Origin: Bacillus pseudomycoides DSM 12442
GTDB taxonomy: Bacteria; Bacillota; Bacilli; Bacillales; Bacillaceae_G
DNA length: 64,000 nt
Assembly (NCBI RefSeq): GCF_000161455.1
Contig: NZ_CM000745.1
Span: 3,428,710-3,492,709, forward strand
Direction: 5' to 3'
The position numbers were made by a program, and so were the translations under genes. Below the pieces are notes generated by a model. That model worked only from the letters and a program-made list of their open reading frames with translations. It was not told where the DNA came from and searched no databases. This document shows, piece by piece, positions 16,246 through 24,073 of the stretch. How positions within the stretch are numbered: position 1 is the stretch's first letter; every line of letters begins with the position of its first letter.

Positions 16246-16722
16246 TCATTTATCCTGATACATTTCATCAGCTTCTTCATATTTCCGCAAAAATTCTATC
16301 AACGCTTCTTCTACAATTCTAGATTTATGAATACCTGTTGCATCCGATACAACGTCTAGTTTCTCTAAAATTTCCGTATATATAGAAAAAGTACGTTTTT
16401 TCTTCTCATTACTTTTGACTATTTTGGGGATAATAAGTTCCTCTCGTTTTCGCAGTAATTCATAAATTTTTTGCAATTGTTCATAAATCAAAACCTGATA
16501 ATCTGTTTTGACATATTGAAGCGCAGTAGCTTCTTGAAGATATAAATGGCGGGGCTCTTCTCCCTCTCCAATGAATATTCGTTTCTTCTGTTCACCATCA
16601 TATTCATATCCAAGCACTCTTAACTTTTTCGACAATGCATATGGGCTCATGTCGAGGCGTTTCGCAATAATAGCAAGTGGTTCACGTTTGTTTAAGCAAT
16701 CTATAATTTCTCCAACCGTCAC
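16246..16722 (-). CDS. Putative DNA-binding regulator: N-terminal HTH, C-terminal ribbon-helix-helix
   Basis: I do not recognise this 158-residue protein as a named gene. The first 40 residues look like a helix-turn-helix (AIIAKRLDMSPYALSKKLRVLGY). A charged helical middle follows. Residues 108-150 (KKRTFSIYTEILEKLDVVSDATGIHKSRIVEEALIEFL, quoted only in part) read like a CopG-type ribbon-helix-helix. Two different DNA-binding modules in one small protein is unusual. The start is GTG with AGGGGGAAG upstream. Target unknown; it is divergent from the hydrolase at 16856. Confidence 0.55.
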   Translation of the reverse strand: MTVGEIIDCLNKREPLAIIAKRLDMSPYALSKKLRVLGYEYDGEQKKRIFIGEGEEPRHLYLQEATALQYVKTDYQVLIYEQLQKIYELLRKREELIIPKIVKSNEKKKRTFSIYTEILEKLDVVSDATGIHKSRIVEEALIEFLRKYEEADEMYQDK

Positions 16723-16855
16723 TTTCTTCCCCCTCTCCCTGAGCTCTCATAGTTGAAATACAGTCGGCATGTTATGATACAATAATTTCTTAATAGTATA
16801 TGCAAAATCGTACACCCTTGCGATACATACCATTAGAGAAAAGGAGGTTTTTTAT

Positions 16856-17854
16856 ATGCTGTTTCGTAGCCACACTCCACAGTTTTACAACGAATTTAAG
16901 AATCCAACTTCAAATAGCGTCGCTACGATAGAAAGCGTGACGATTAACAAGCATCAGCAATCTCTACTCATTCGTGGTCAAGACGTAAATCAACCTATTT
17001 TATTATGCTGTCATGGCGGTCCTGGCACGGCACAAATTGGATTCATTCGCCATTTTCAAAAAGATTTAGAAAAGCACTTTATTGTTGTCAATTGGGATCA
17101 ACGTGGAGCAGGAAAATCTTTTTCTTGGCGGGATATAAAAGCACCTTTCACAATTGAACAATTTGTTTTAGATGCACTTGAAGTAATAAAATACCTTCTT
17201 TCTCGCTTCAAAAAACAAAAACTATTTCTCGCTGGACATTCTTGGGGAAGTATTATCGGTCTACAAATTGCAAATCAATATCCAGAATACATCGAAGCCT
17301 ACATTGGCATCGGTCAGATTGTACATATGAAGCAAAACGAAGAATTGCTCTATCAGCATTTAATTCATTCTGCAAAAAAACATGGACACGAGCGGGCATT
17401 GACCTCTCTAACAAAACTAGGAAAACCTCCTTTTCTAGATATGCGGCGTCTTATCATTCAAAGGAAGTGGCTCGGTACATTTGGAGGAGCAGTTCAAAAC
17501 GGGACTTCGTTTTCTTTCATTCGTAAAGGGCTATTTTCTTCAGAATATACATTGCTAGATTGGGTGAGATTTCTCGCAGGAAATATGAAATCTGGGGCAT
17601 TATGGGAAGAAATGCTGACAGTAGATTTCTTTTCTTCAATCTCAAAACTTTCCGTACCTGTTTATTTTTGTTCTGGTCGTTTCGACTATCAAACACCTTA
17701 TGCACTCGTTCAACAATATTGCGATACAATTCAAGCACCCATCAAAAAAATGATTTGGTTCCCAAACTCTGCTCATTCACCAAATTTAGAAGAACCTAAA
17801 CTGTTTGCAAAGTCTTTATGCTCTATTAAACAAGAGCTATCTTTTCTACACTAG
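16856..17854 (+). CDS. Alpha/beta hydrolase, proline iminopeptidase-like
   Basis: A 332-residue alpha/beta-hydrolase. CCHGGPGTAQ (oxyanion hole region), NWDQRGAGKS and the nucleophile elbow LAGHSWGS (Ser near residue 129) are those of the prolyl aminopeptidase S33 family. The acid lies in CSGRFDYQTPY and the catalytic His in NSAHSPNLE. It may be a peptidase or esterase; the substrate is not clear. The ATG follows AAAGGAGG. No signal peptide, so cytoplasmic. Confidence 0.82.
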   Translation: MLFRSHTPQFYNEFKNPTSNSVATIESVTINKHQQSLLIRGQDVNQPILLCCHGGPGTAQIGFIRHFQKDLEKHFIVVNWDQRGAGKSFSWRDIKAPFTIEQFVLDALEVIKYLLSRFKKQKLFLAGHSWGSIIGLQIANQYPEYIEAYIGIGQIVHMKQNEELLYQHLIHSAKKHGHERALTSLTKLGKPPFLDMRRLIIQRKWLGTFGGAVQNGTSFSFIRKGLFSSEYTLLDWVRFLAGNMKSGALWEEMLTVDFFSSISKLSVPVYFCSGRFDYQTPYALVQQYCDTIQAPIKKMIWFPNSAHSPNLEEPKLFAKSLCSIKQELSFLH

Positions 17855-17986
17855 TAATCGTTATACCTTTTACATTTCACAGAAAACATTTTATAATTAC
17901 ATGTTGCAACTTTACTCAAGTTAGTAAGCATTTCTATCCAGAATAAGCTGCACAAACAGAAAAAGATCAGGGAGATTACATTTATT

Positions 17987-19306
17987 ATGAACGCTGTACT
18001 CATCGCAGTAGCAGTGATGCTACTGCTTAGTTTATTACGTGTCCAAGTCATTGTCGCTATTATCGTCGGTGCCTTAACAGGTGGACTAATTGGTGGACTT
18101 GGAATTTCAGAAACAATCAATACTTTTACTACGGGTCTTGGAAACAGTGCTCCAATCGCTTTAAGTTACGCCATGCTCGGAGGATTTGCTATTTCTCTTT
18201 CCAAAACAGGTCTGCCCGACGCTATGATTCATACTGCACTGAACTTAGTTGGTAATGAAAAAGACACACAAAAGCAAACATATTCAAAAATACTCATTTT
18301 ATTTATTATTTTGGCAATGGCTTGTTTTTCACAAAATGTTATTCCGGTTCATATTGCTTTTATCCCTATTCTAATTCCAGCGCTTTTAAAAGTACTAAAT
18401 GAACTGAAAGTGGACCGCCGGCTTGTTACATGTATTATTACATTCGGATTAATCACTCCTTACATGTGGGTTCCAGCTGGATTTGGAAAAATTTATCACG
18501 ATGTACTACAAACAAATGCACAGCAAAGCGGACTTACATTTGATGTAGCGCTTATCCCAAAAGCAATGACAATTCCAGCAATAGGAATGATTATCGGTCT
18601 ATGTATCGCTGTTTTCATTACATATCGTAAACCACGTACTTATCACACCGAACCTATTCATGCCGCATCTGATGAAGCCGCTCCTTATACAAAAAGAAGC
18701 ATTTCCTTTGGGTTATTGTCTATTATCGCAACACTAAGTGTGCAGCTAGCAACAGAATCCATGATTTTTGGCGCACTAGCTGGAATCATTGTATTATCCG
18801 TTAGTGGTAGCCTTCCTTTAAAAGAAGCTGACGCTATTTTAACAAGTGGTATGCGAATGATGTCATTTATCGGTTTCGTCATGATTTCTGCCGCTGGATT
18901 CGGAGCAGTTCTTCGGAAAACAGGGCATGTTGAATCACTTGTTCAGACAAGCGTCAATTTAATTGGAAACAGCAAACCGCTCGCTGCCTTTCTTATGCTT
19001 GTTATCGGTCTGCTCGTTACGATGGGAATCGGTTCTTCCTTTTCTACCATTCCGATTTTAACAACCATCTTCGTCCCGCTATGTATCCAACTTGGGTTTA
19101 GCCCGATGGCAACCATCGCGATTATCGGTACAGCTGGTGCATTAGGTGATGCTGGTTCTCCAGCATCTGATAGTACACTAGGACCTACCTCAGGTTTAAA
19201 TGCTGATGGCAGGCATCATCATATATGGGATACGTGTGTCCCAACTTTTCTTCACTACAATATTCCGTTACTTATATTCGGCTTTATTGCTGCTATAACA
19301 TTATAA
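17987..19306 (+). CDS. Na+/H+ antiporter family protein (YuiF type)
   Basis: A 439-residue polytopic membrane protein with about 11-12 hydrophobic segments. It belongs to the Na+/H+ antiporter-like family that includes B. subtilis YuiF. Recognisable parts are GALTGGLIGGLG, ACFSQNVIPVHIAFIPILIP and GTAGALGDAGSPASDSTLGPTSGLNADG near the C terminus. Amino-acid transport has also been proposed for relatives, so the substrate is uncertain. The start follows CAGGGAGA. A terminator shared with the convergent LacI gene follows. Confidence 0.8.
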   Translation: MNAVLIAVAVMLLLSLLRVQVIVAIIVGALTGGLIGGLGISETINTFTTGLGNSAPIALSYAMLGGFAISLSKTGLPDAMIHTALNLVGNEKDTQKQTYSKILILFIILAMACFSQNVIPVHIAFIPILIPALLKVLNELKVDRRLVTCIITFGLITPYMWVPAGFGKIYHDVLQTNAQQSGLTFDVALIPKAMTIPAIGMIIGLCIAVFITYRKPRTYHTEPIHAASDEAAPYTKRSISFGLLSIIATLSVQLATESMIFGALAGIIVLSVSGSLPLKEADAILTSGMRMMSFIGFVMISAAGFGAVLRKTGHVESLVQTSVNLIGNSKPLAAFLMLVIGLLVTMGIGSSFSTIPILTTIFVPLCIQLGFSPMATIAIIGTAGALGDAGSPASDSTLGPTSGLNADGRHHHIWDTCVPTFLHYNIPLLIFGFIAAITL

Positions 19307-19334
19307 AAAAGGTGCGTTTACTAGACGCACCTTT
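19307..19334. terminator. Bidirectional terminator
   Basis: GGTGCGT, loop TTACTA, GACGCACC with A/T runs, between the antiporter and the LacI regulator. Confidence 0.85.
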
Positions 19335-20272
19335 TACTTTGTAGATTCTCGTTCGATTAATATAAACTCTTGCTTCACTTCCTCAAGTTTTACTTGTTCC
19401 TTTTTCATTTTCCCTACCAATCTTTGTACAGCTAATACTCCTTGCCTTTCAAAACAACTTCCAATTGTTGTCAAAGACGGCGTAACCCATTCACCTTGTA
19501 AACTTCCCTTAAAACCAATGACTTGCAAATGATTCGGTATATGGAGATCAAGAGCATTCGCCGCGCGAATTGTAGCAATTGCAATCGCATCGCTAGCAGC
19601 TACTATACCATCTATATAAGGATGCTTCCGTAATAATTCAGCAATTTGACTTTCCTCATCTTGTCCCTTTATTTTTTCTTCTCGATAAGCAATTCCTTCA
19701 TCCCAAACAGCATCTAAAAAACCAGCAGTGTGCTCTTCCATTGCTTCGTCTTCTATCTTATCCCCAATATAAGCAAGAAAATGACAACCTTTTTCTTTCA
19801 ATACAGTAACGGCCTTTCTACCACTTTCATAATATGTAGAAATAGATGCTGCCTCTGTTCCGCCCTCAAGTACAACAAATGGAAGGGAAAGTTGCTTCAC
19901 ATGCTCAAATACATCTTTCGTCATAATAACGCCAGCAATATTATTTTGCATTAATATATCTATATATCCTGTTTTATTTTCTGTATTACAAATAACAATT
20001 TGATATCCTTCTTTATATGCAGCCTCTTCTACTGAACGAAGTAATGTTATATAGGATGGATCTTCTAAATTTGATACTAATATAGCAATCATTGTCGAAG
20101 ATTTTTTAAATAACGCCTTCGCTACAGCATTTGGTTTATACTGTAGTTCTTCAATTGCTTGTTTTACTTGTTTTACTGTATCCTCATGAACATACCCTTT
20201 TTCATTAATGACTCGTGAAACGGTTGCGACTGAAACACCGGCCAATTTTGCAACATCACGTATGGTTGCCAC
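19334..20272 (-). CDS. LacI family transcriptional regulator
   Basis: A 312-residue regulator with the LacI N-terminal helix-turn-helix and hinge helix (TIRDVAKLAGVSVATVSRVI; KPNAVAKALFKK). A periplasmic-binding-protein-like sensor domain covers residues 60-310. It would bind a sugar or nucleoside-like effector; no sugar operon is adjacent, so its targets are probably elsewhere. The middle of the protein (residues 105-145) looks shorter than in typical LacI members, but the frame is intact. Single gene. Confidence 0.88.
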   Translation of the reverse strand: MATIRDVAKLAGVSVATVSRVINEKGYVHEDTVKQVKQAIEELQYKPNAVAKALFKKSSTMIAILVSNLEDPSYITLLRSVEEAAYKEGYQIVICNTENKTGYIDILMQNNIAGVIMTKDVFEHVKQLSLPFVVLEGGTEAASISTYYESGRKAVTVLKEKGCHFLAYIGDKIEDEAMEEHTAGFLDAVWDEGIAYREEKIKGQDEESQIAELLRKHPYIDGIVAASDAIAIATIRAANALDLHIPNHLQVIGFKGSLQGEWVTPSLTTIGSCFERQGVLAVQRLVGKMKKEQVKLEEVKQEFILIERESTK

Positions 20273-20419
20273 ATCGTCACCCCTTAATATGGTAATAGCT
20301 TACAATTTAAACCTAAAACAAAGTAGGCTATTCGTCAAGGTTATTATTTTATATTTCTGAAAATTGTTACATAAAATACTTCTTACATTTTCCATCTTCA
20401 ACATATATAAAGATGGATT

Positions 20420-20899
20420 TTATAAATTCATTTTTTCTAGTTGAATTTCATGTAAAATCGCGATGTTATCATAGCCAATAAGCGGAATTTCTCGCTTTAT
20501 CTTCCTTGCTTCCTTGACCGCATCAATATATAAATTCGTCATCATAAAACCACGTTTCTGATAAAAACGAAGTGCGTTTGTATTATCATTTGTTGTAATA
20601 AGCCACACCTTTTTACAACATTGTTTTTTTGCAATATCAATTACGTACTCTACAAGCTTAGTTCCAATTCCCTTGTTCTCCTTAAAGCTATCTAAAGAAA
20701 CAATCTCACAATCATTTTCTTTTATTTCATATGTAATAATTCCTATTATTCTGTTATCTTCAGTTGCAATAAAACCAGGCAATTGATCTAACTGATGTGC
20801 TCTTTCACGTGAAACCATCAACGTGCTTCCCCAATTTTCATGCATAAAAAGTTCAATTGTTTTTCTCATTTCCACTGTGATTTTTTGTATTCGAATCAT
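20420..20899 (-). CDS. GNAT family N-acetyltransferase
   Basis: A 159-residue acetyltransferase. The acetyl-CoA loop is seen in ENKGIGTKLVEYVIDIAKKQ (motif A), with NDNTNALRFYQKRGFMMTNLY as motif B. The Glu/Asp-rich strand EIVSLDSF precedes it. Substrate unknown. It is divergent from yqkD across a short region with an inverted repeat. Confidence 0.85.
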   Translation of the reverse strand: MIRIQKITVEMRKTIELFMHENWGSTLMVSRERAHQLDQLPGFIATEDNRIIGIITYEIKENDCEIVSLDSFKENKGIGTKLVEYVIDIAKKQCCKKVWLITTNDNTNALRFYQKRGFMMTNLYIDAVKEARKIKREIPLIGYDNIAILHEIQLEKMNL

Positions 20900-20927
20900 G
20901 TCCCACTCTCTCCCCCTTTTACATCAT

Positions 20928-20952
20928 TATGATACAATATAAGTGTATCATA
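20928..20952. promoter_or_regulatory. Inverted repeat in the GNAT/yqkD divergent promoter region
   Basis: TATGATAC and GTATCATA are perfect 8-base arms separated by 9 bases, between two divergent genes. They may be overlapping -10 regions or a regulator site. Confidence 0.35.
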
Positions 20953-20982
20953 TGCAGAGATATTTGGAGGATGAGGGAAGAT

Positions 20983-21906
20983 ATGAAACGTTTTTTTACA
21001 GCATTGCTAACCATAATAGGAGCATTAATTGGTATCGGTATTTTCTTTACCAATAAAGTAATGTATTTAAAGAAAAAAACAGAGGAAGAAATTTTAGAAC
21101 GTGAAACAAAAAAACACTTTCGCTTAGAGGATTTTAACGCCATTCCAAAAGAAGAGGTTCGTATCCCGTCTCAATTTAAATACGACCTTCACGGCTACTA
21201 CATTTCTGCAGGCAATTCTAATAAATTTATGATTTTTTGCCACGGTGTAACCGTAAATAAAATAAACTCTGTCAAATATGCAAATTTATTTTTAAACAGA
21301 GGCTACAATGTATTTATTTATGATCATCGTCGCCATGGTAAAACAGGTGGTAAAACGACAAGTTATGGCTATTACGAAAAATATGATTTAAAGACGGTAG
21401 TTGACTGGCTCAAAGACCGTTTTGGTACAAATATTATACTTGGTGTTCATGGAGAATCAATGGGAGCAGCGACATTGCTACAATACGCAGGTATGGTGGA
21501 AGACGGTGCTGATTTTTACATTGCAGATTGTCCATTTTCTGACTTCTACGAACAATTACACCATCGCTTAAAAGTCGAGTTTCATTTACCAAAATGGCCA
21601 CTACTACCATTGGCAAATGCCGTTTTAAAAGTACGAGACGGTTATACAATACGTGAAGTTTCTCCTATCGATTGTGTAAAAAACATAAATAATCCAGTCC
21701 TTTTTATTCATAGTAAAGACGATGACTATATTTTATGTGATATGACAAAAGCCCTTTATGAAGCAAAAGAAAATAATAAACAGCTCTTTATTGCAGAACA
21801 CGGTGCACACGCTTGCTCTTATAACGAAAATAGACAAGAGTATGAGGATGCCGTTGATCAATTCTTAGAAACATATGTAAAAGAAACAAAAAACAGGCTT
21901 GCATAA
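20983..21906 (+). CDS. yqkD: Alpha/beta hydrolase YqkD
   Basis: A 307-residue membrane-anchored hydrolase. An N-terminal hydrophobic helix (about residues 3-22) is followed by an S9/BAAT-like alpha/beta-hydrolase domain. Key parts: FCHGVTVN, YDHRRHGKTGGKTTSYGYYEK, nucleophile elbow GVHGESMGAA, the acid in HSKDDDY and the His in EHGAHACSY. These align closely with B. subtilis YqkD, and yqkC follows it in convergent orientation. Substrate unknown. I chose the ATG before AAACG; a neighbouring ATG four codons upstream overlaps the Shine-Dalgarno GGAGG. Confidence 0.85.
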   Translation: MKRFFTALLTIIGALIGIGIFFTNKVMYLKKKTEEEILERETKKHFRLEDFNAIPKEEVRIPSQFKYDLHGYYISAGNSNKFMIFCHGVTVNKINSVKYANLFLNRGYNVFIYDHRRHGKTGGKTTSYGYYEKYDLKTVVDWLKDRFGTNIILGVHGESMGAATLLQYAGMVEDGADFYIADCPFSDFYEQLHHRLKVEFHLPKWPLLPLANAVLKVRDGYTIREVSPIDCVKNINNPVLFIHSKDDDYILCDMTKALYEAKENNKQLFIAEHGAHACSYNENRQEYEDAVDQFLETYVKETKNRLA

Positions 21907-21918
21907 GCCTGTTTTTTC
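21893..21918. terminator. Bidirectional terminator
   Basis: AACAGGCTT, loop GCA, AAGCCTGTT with a T run. It overlaps the yqkD stop codon and precedes the yqkC end. Confidence 0.85.
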
Positions 21919-21921
21919 ATA

Positions 21922-22167
21922 TTACTGCGCTAAAACATCTGTAACTTGTTCCATATTTTCAGAAATCCATTTTACCGCTTCATCAAGCGTTTGAAATTCT
22001 GTCGTTTGAAATGTTACCTCATCTTGCAAAAGCCACACATCTTTTGCTTCTTGTCCCACACCTGCAATCGACCAATGAAGTAAGCTATATGGATGATTAT
22101 CATTTAAAAACGATGCCCAAGTGCGCTCATTTGCAATATTTTGTAATGTACGTAATTGTTTATTCAT
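21922..22167 (-). CDS. yqkC: YqkC family protein (DUF2552)
   Basis: An 81-residue soluble small protein of the DUF2552/YqkC family, recognised from WASFLNDNHPYSLLHWSIAGVG and WLLQDEVTFQTTEFQTLDEAVKWI. The family lies beside yqkD in Bacillus, as here. Function unknown. The ATG follows AAGGTGACG. Confidence 0.8.
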   Translation of the reverse strand: MNKQLRTLQNIANERTWASFLNDNHPYSLLHWSIAGVGQEAKDVWLLQDEVTFQTTEFQTLDEAVKWISENMEQVTDVLAQ

Positions 22168-22308
22168 GTTTCGTCACCTTACTGTATTTCAGTTATAAAC
22201 GTTATTATAACATTCTCTGCCCCTACACACAAAGAACTGTTTTCTTATTGTCAAGTGCTTCCTACAATTATATGATGAACATAAGCGTTTGAGAGGAGGG
22301 GAATAACG

Positions 22309-22515
22309 TTGGCAAAAGTTCAAATTAAAGTAAATGATAATGGTTCATTTCGCATTACAGGGGATGTGGAATTAATCGACTCACAAGGGAATGCTTTCCC
22401 GGCAAAACCTGCATTTTCTTTATGTCGCTGCGGCTTATCAAAAAATATGCCTTATTGCGACGCTTCGCATAAAGGCATATTTGAATCTGTTGTTCGAGCA
22501 CCAAAGGGAGAATAA
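22309..22515 (+). CDS. CDGSH iron-sulfur domain protein
   Basis: A 68-residue protein with the CDGSH-type [2Fe-2S] motif CRCGLSKNMPYCDASH at residues 43-58 (three Cys and one His ligand; Gly of CDGSH is Ala here). Such small proteins are thought to handle electron transfer or sense redox state. Start is TTG, supported by GAGAGGAGGGG about nine bases upstream. It is convergent with the fluoride-channel genes; no partner is apparent. Confidence 0.88.
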   Translation: MAKVQIKVNDNGSFRITGDVELIDSQGNAFPAKPAFSLCRCGLSKNMPYCDASHKGIFESVVRAPKGE

Positions 22516-22518
22516 TGA

Positions 22519-22557
22519 TATAAGAAGCACGCGCAATGACTTGCGCGCGCTTCTTAT
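22519..22557. terminator. Bidirectional terminator
   Basis: AAGAAGCACGCGCA, loop, TGCGCGCGCTTCTT: a long stem between the CDGSH gene and crcB. Confidence 0.8.
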
Positions 22558-22907
22558 ATATGCCCTATATAAAAACCTAAAAATGCTGAAAAAATGCCTA
22601 GCATATAACTCATTATTAAATACAATACAGCCTTTTGTCCTTCTCGCTTATGTATCAATTGAACAATTTCAAGTTTAAATGTTGAAAAAGTAGTAAATGC
22701 TCCCATAAATCCTGTTCCGCATAATAATAGCCATGTACTACTCACCTCAGCTCCATACAATAGACCTAGTAAAAATGAGCCTAATATATTTACAAATAGT
22801 GTTCCATATGGAAACAAGCTTCCGTACTTTTCTTTCATTGCATTACTAATAGAAAATCTAGCAATTGCTCCAAAAAAACCACCGATTCCTACAAGCAATA
22901 TATTCAT
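22554..22907 (-). CDS. crcB: Fluoride channel subunit Fluc/CrcB (second gene)
   Basis: A 117-residue four-helix protein of the CrcB/Fluc family, which exports F- through a dual-topology dimer. It contains GGFFGAIARFSISN at the N terminus, NILGSFLLG in helix 2, and the family signature GFMGAFTTFSTFKLE. It overlaps the upstream crcB by four bases. Gram-positive species often encode two such subunits in opposite orientations that form a heterodimer, and this pair fits that. Confidence 0.9.
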   Translation of the reverse strand: MNILLVGIGGFFGAIARFSISNAMKEKYGSLFPYGTLFVNILGSFLLGLLYGAEVSSTWLLLCGTGFMGAFTTFSTFKLEIVQLIHKREGQKAVLYLIMSYMLGIFSAFLGFYIGHI

Positions 22908-23308
22908 AGTGCTCCTTCTTTCTTCATGCTTTTTTCATATAATGCATTTCCAAGATAAAATCCAAATAAAGAAAAGAGCAATCCTCCAACTACACTTGTA
23001 CTTACATAATAAAATGCCATAAGAAACGCTTCATGCTGCATGAATTTCAACGTCTCTACGTTAAATGTTGAAAAAGTGGTAAAAGAACCAATCATTCCTG
23101 TTCCAATGCTACTCATTATCACTTGTGAAACATGTTTCATACGAAACAAATACATCGTTAAAAATGCCAATAAAAAACTACCAATCATATTCGCTGACCA
23201 TGTTGCCAGCGGAAAAGAATCGACTGAATGAATACCAGCCCATTGTCCTAATTCGTATCGTGCTAAAGCTCCAACAATACCACCGATTCCTACTGCAATA
23301 TATTTCAT
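22904..23308 (-). CDS. crcB: Fluoride channel subunit Fluc/CrcB (first gene)
   Basis: This 134-residue CrcB/Fluc member has GGIVGALARYELGQ, NMIGSFLLA and GMIGSFTTFSTFNVET, matching its partner. It is translated first, with GGTGGAAAT before the ATG. Together with the downstream gene it should form the two-subunit fluoride exporter. No fluoride riboswitch was found in the upstream region, which holds instead a dispersed repeat (23349-23520). Confidence 0.9.
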   Translation of the reverse strand: MKYIAVGIGGIVGALARYELGQWAGIHSVDSFPLATWSANMIGSFLLAFLTMYLFRMKHVSQVIMSSIGTGMIGSFTTFSTFNVETLKFMQHEAFLMAFYYVSTSVVGGLLFSLFGFYLGNALYEKSMKKEGAL

Positions 23309-23348
23309 ATTTCCACCTCGTTTACATATACTGAAATCTTTCCCATAC

Positions 23349-23520
23349 TATATATACATTTTGATTCTCCAACATTTAAGTCGCGGCTATGAAAACAAAA
23401 GCAGACCTCCATTTATTTTCTCCTTTTGTTTAACATGGCATGGGGTGAACCGCCTCGGACTCTCTCTCCTCCCCTAAAAAGAAAAGGTTTTCTATCAAGT
23501 TTTCAATTTGTATTTATATA
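23349..23520 (+). repeat. Dispersed repeat, family 2, copy A
   Basis: About 172 bases similar to 60193-60387. Shared parts are GCGGCTATGAAAACAAAA, TTATTTTCTC, GGCATGGGG and CCTAAAAAGAA, and both have AT-rich terminal inverted repeats (TATATATACATTTTGA against TCAATTTGTATTTATATA, imperfect here). No open frame. It looks like a small non-autonomous mobile element. Confidence 0.65.
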
Positions 23521-23621
23521 GTATAACAAAATTAATTTCCCCCTTCATTTTCATACAATTCTTCACATTCGAATATTTTTTACTATCCCTTTTTCTTTTT
23601 TGTGCTATAATGTGAGCAAAC

Positions 23622-23764
23622 AGCATCCTTCGGGGTCGGGTGAAATTCCCAACCGGCGGTGATGAAGTGCACACTTCTAAGTCCGTGACCCGTTTCCAAC
23701 TCGGAAACGGTGGATCTAGTGAAATTCTAGGGCCGACAGTATAGTCTGGATGGGAGAAGGATAT
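23622..23764 (+). promoter_or_regulatory. FMN riboswitch (RFN element)
   Basis: The conserved core is complete: CTTCGGGGTCGGGTGAAATT, CCCAACCGGCGGTGATG, AAGTCCGTGACCCG, GTGGATCTAGTGAAATTCTAG, GGCCGACAGT and GGATGGGAGAAGGAT. It senses FMN and controls the riboflavin operon that begins at 24074. About 250 bases lie between aptamer and terminator. Confidence 0.97.
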
Positions 23765-24013
23765 GTTTTCTAGTGCTTATATAGCGAATACACTTTTATT
23801 TTGGCGTACACATTTTTACTGATTCGTTTTGAATCACTGTATATGTTTTATTTCATATACCTATTTTTCTATGCTGAAATAAAAAGATACGACTAGCGTA
23901 TAAAAAATTGATAGTTTGCTAGGCTTTTTTCTCGTGCAAAAATATCAATTATCGTTAGGCTTCTTTCCTATACTCTCGTATTCGAACTATATTACTAGAA
24001 ATCACGTCTCCCA

Positions 24014-24047
24014 AACCCCAAGGATACTATTATCCTTGGGGTTTTTT
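24014..24047 (+). terminator. FMN-controlled terminator before ribD
   Basis: AACCCCAAGGATA, loop CTAT, TATCCTTGGGGTT followed by six T, 30 bases before ribD. It is the likely off-state of the riboswitch. Confidence 0.85.
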
Positions 24048-24073
24048 GATTTTTCTTAGGAGAGGTGAAAAGA

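Noticed and set aside
19334..20272. LacI regulator as local repressor of the YuiF-type antiporter.
   Set aside because: Genes converge, and I found no clear LacI-type operator in the antiporter promoter.
23309..23620. Fluoride riboswitch ahead of crcB.
   Set aside because: Neither the GGCGATGG-type aptamer start nor its pseudoknot partner was found on the minus strand.
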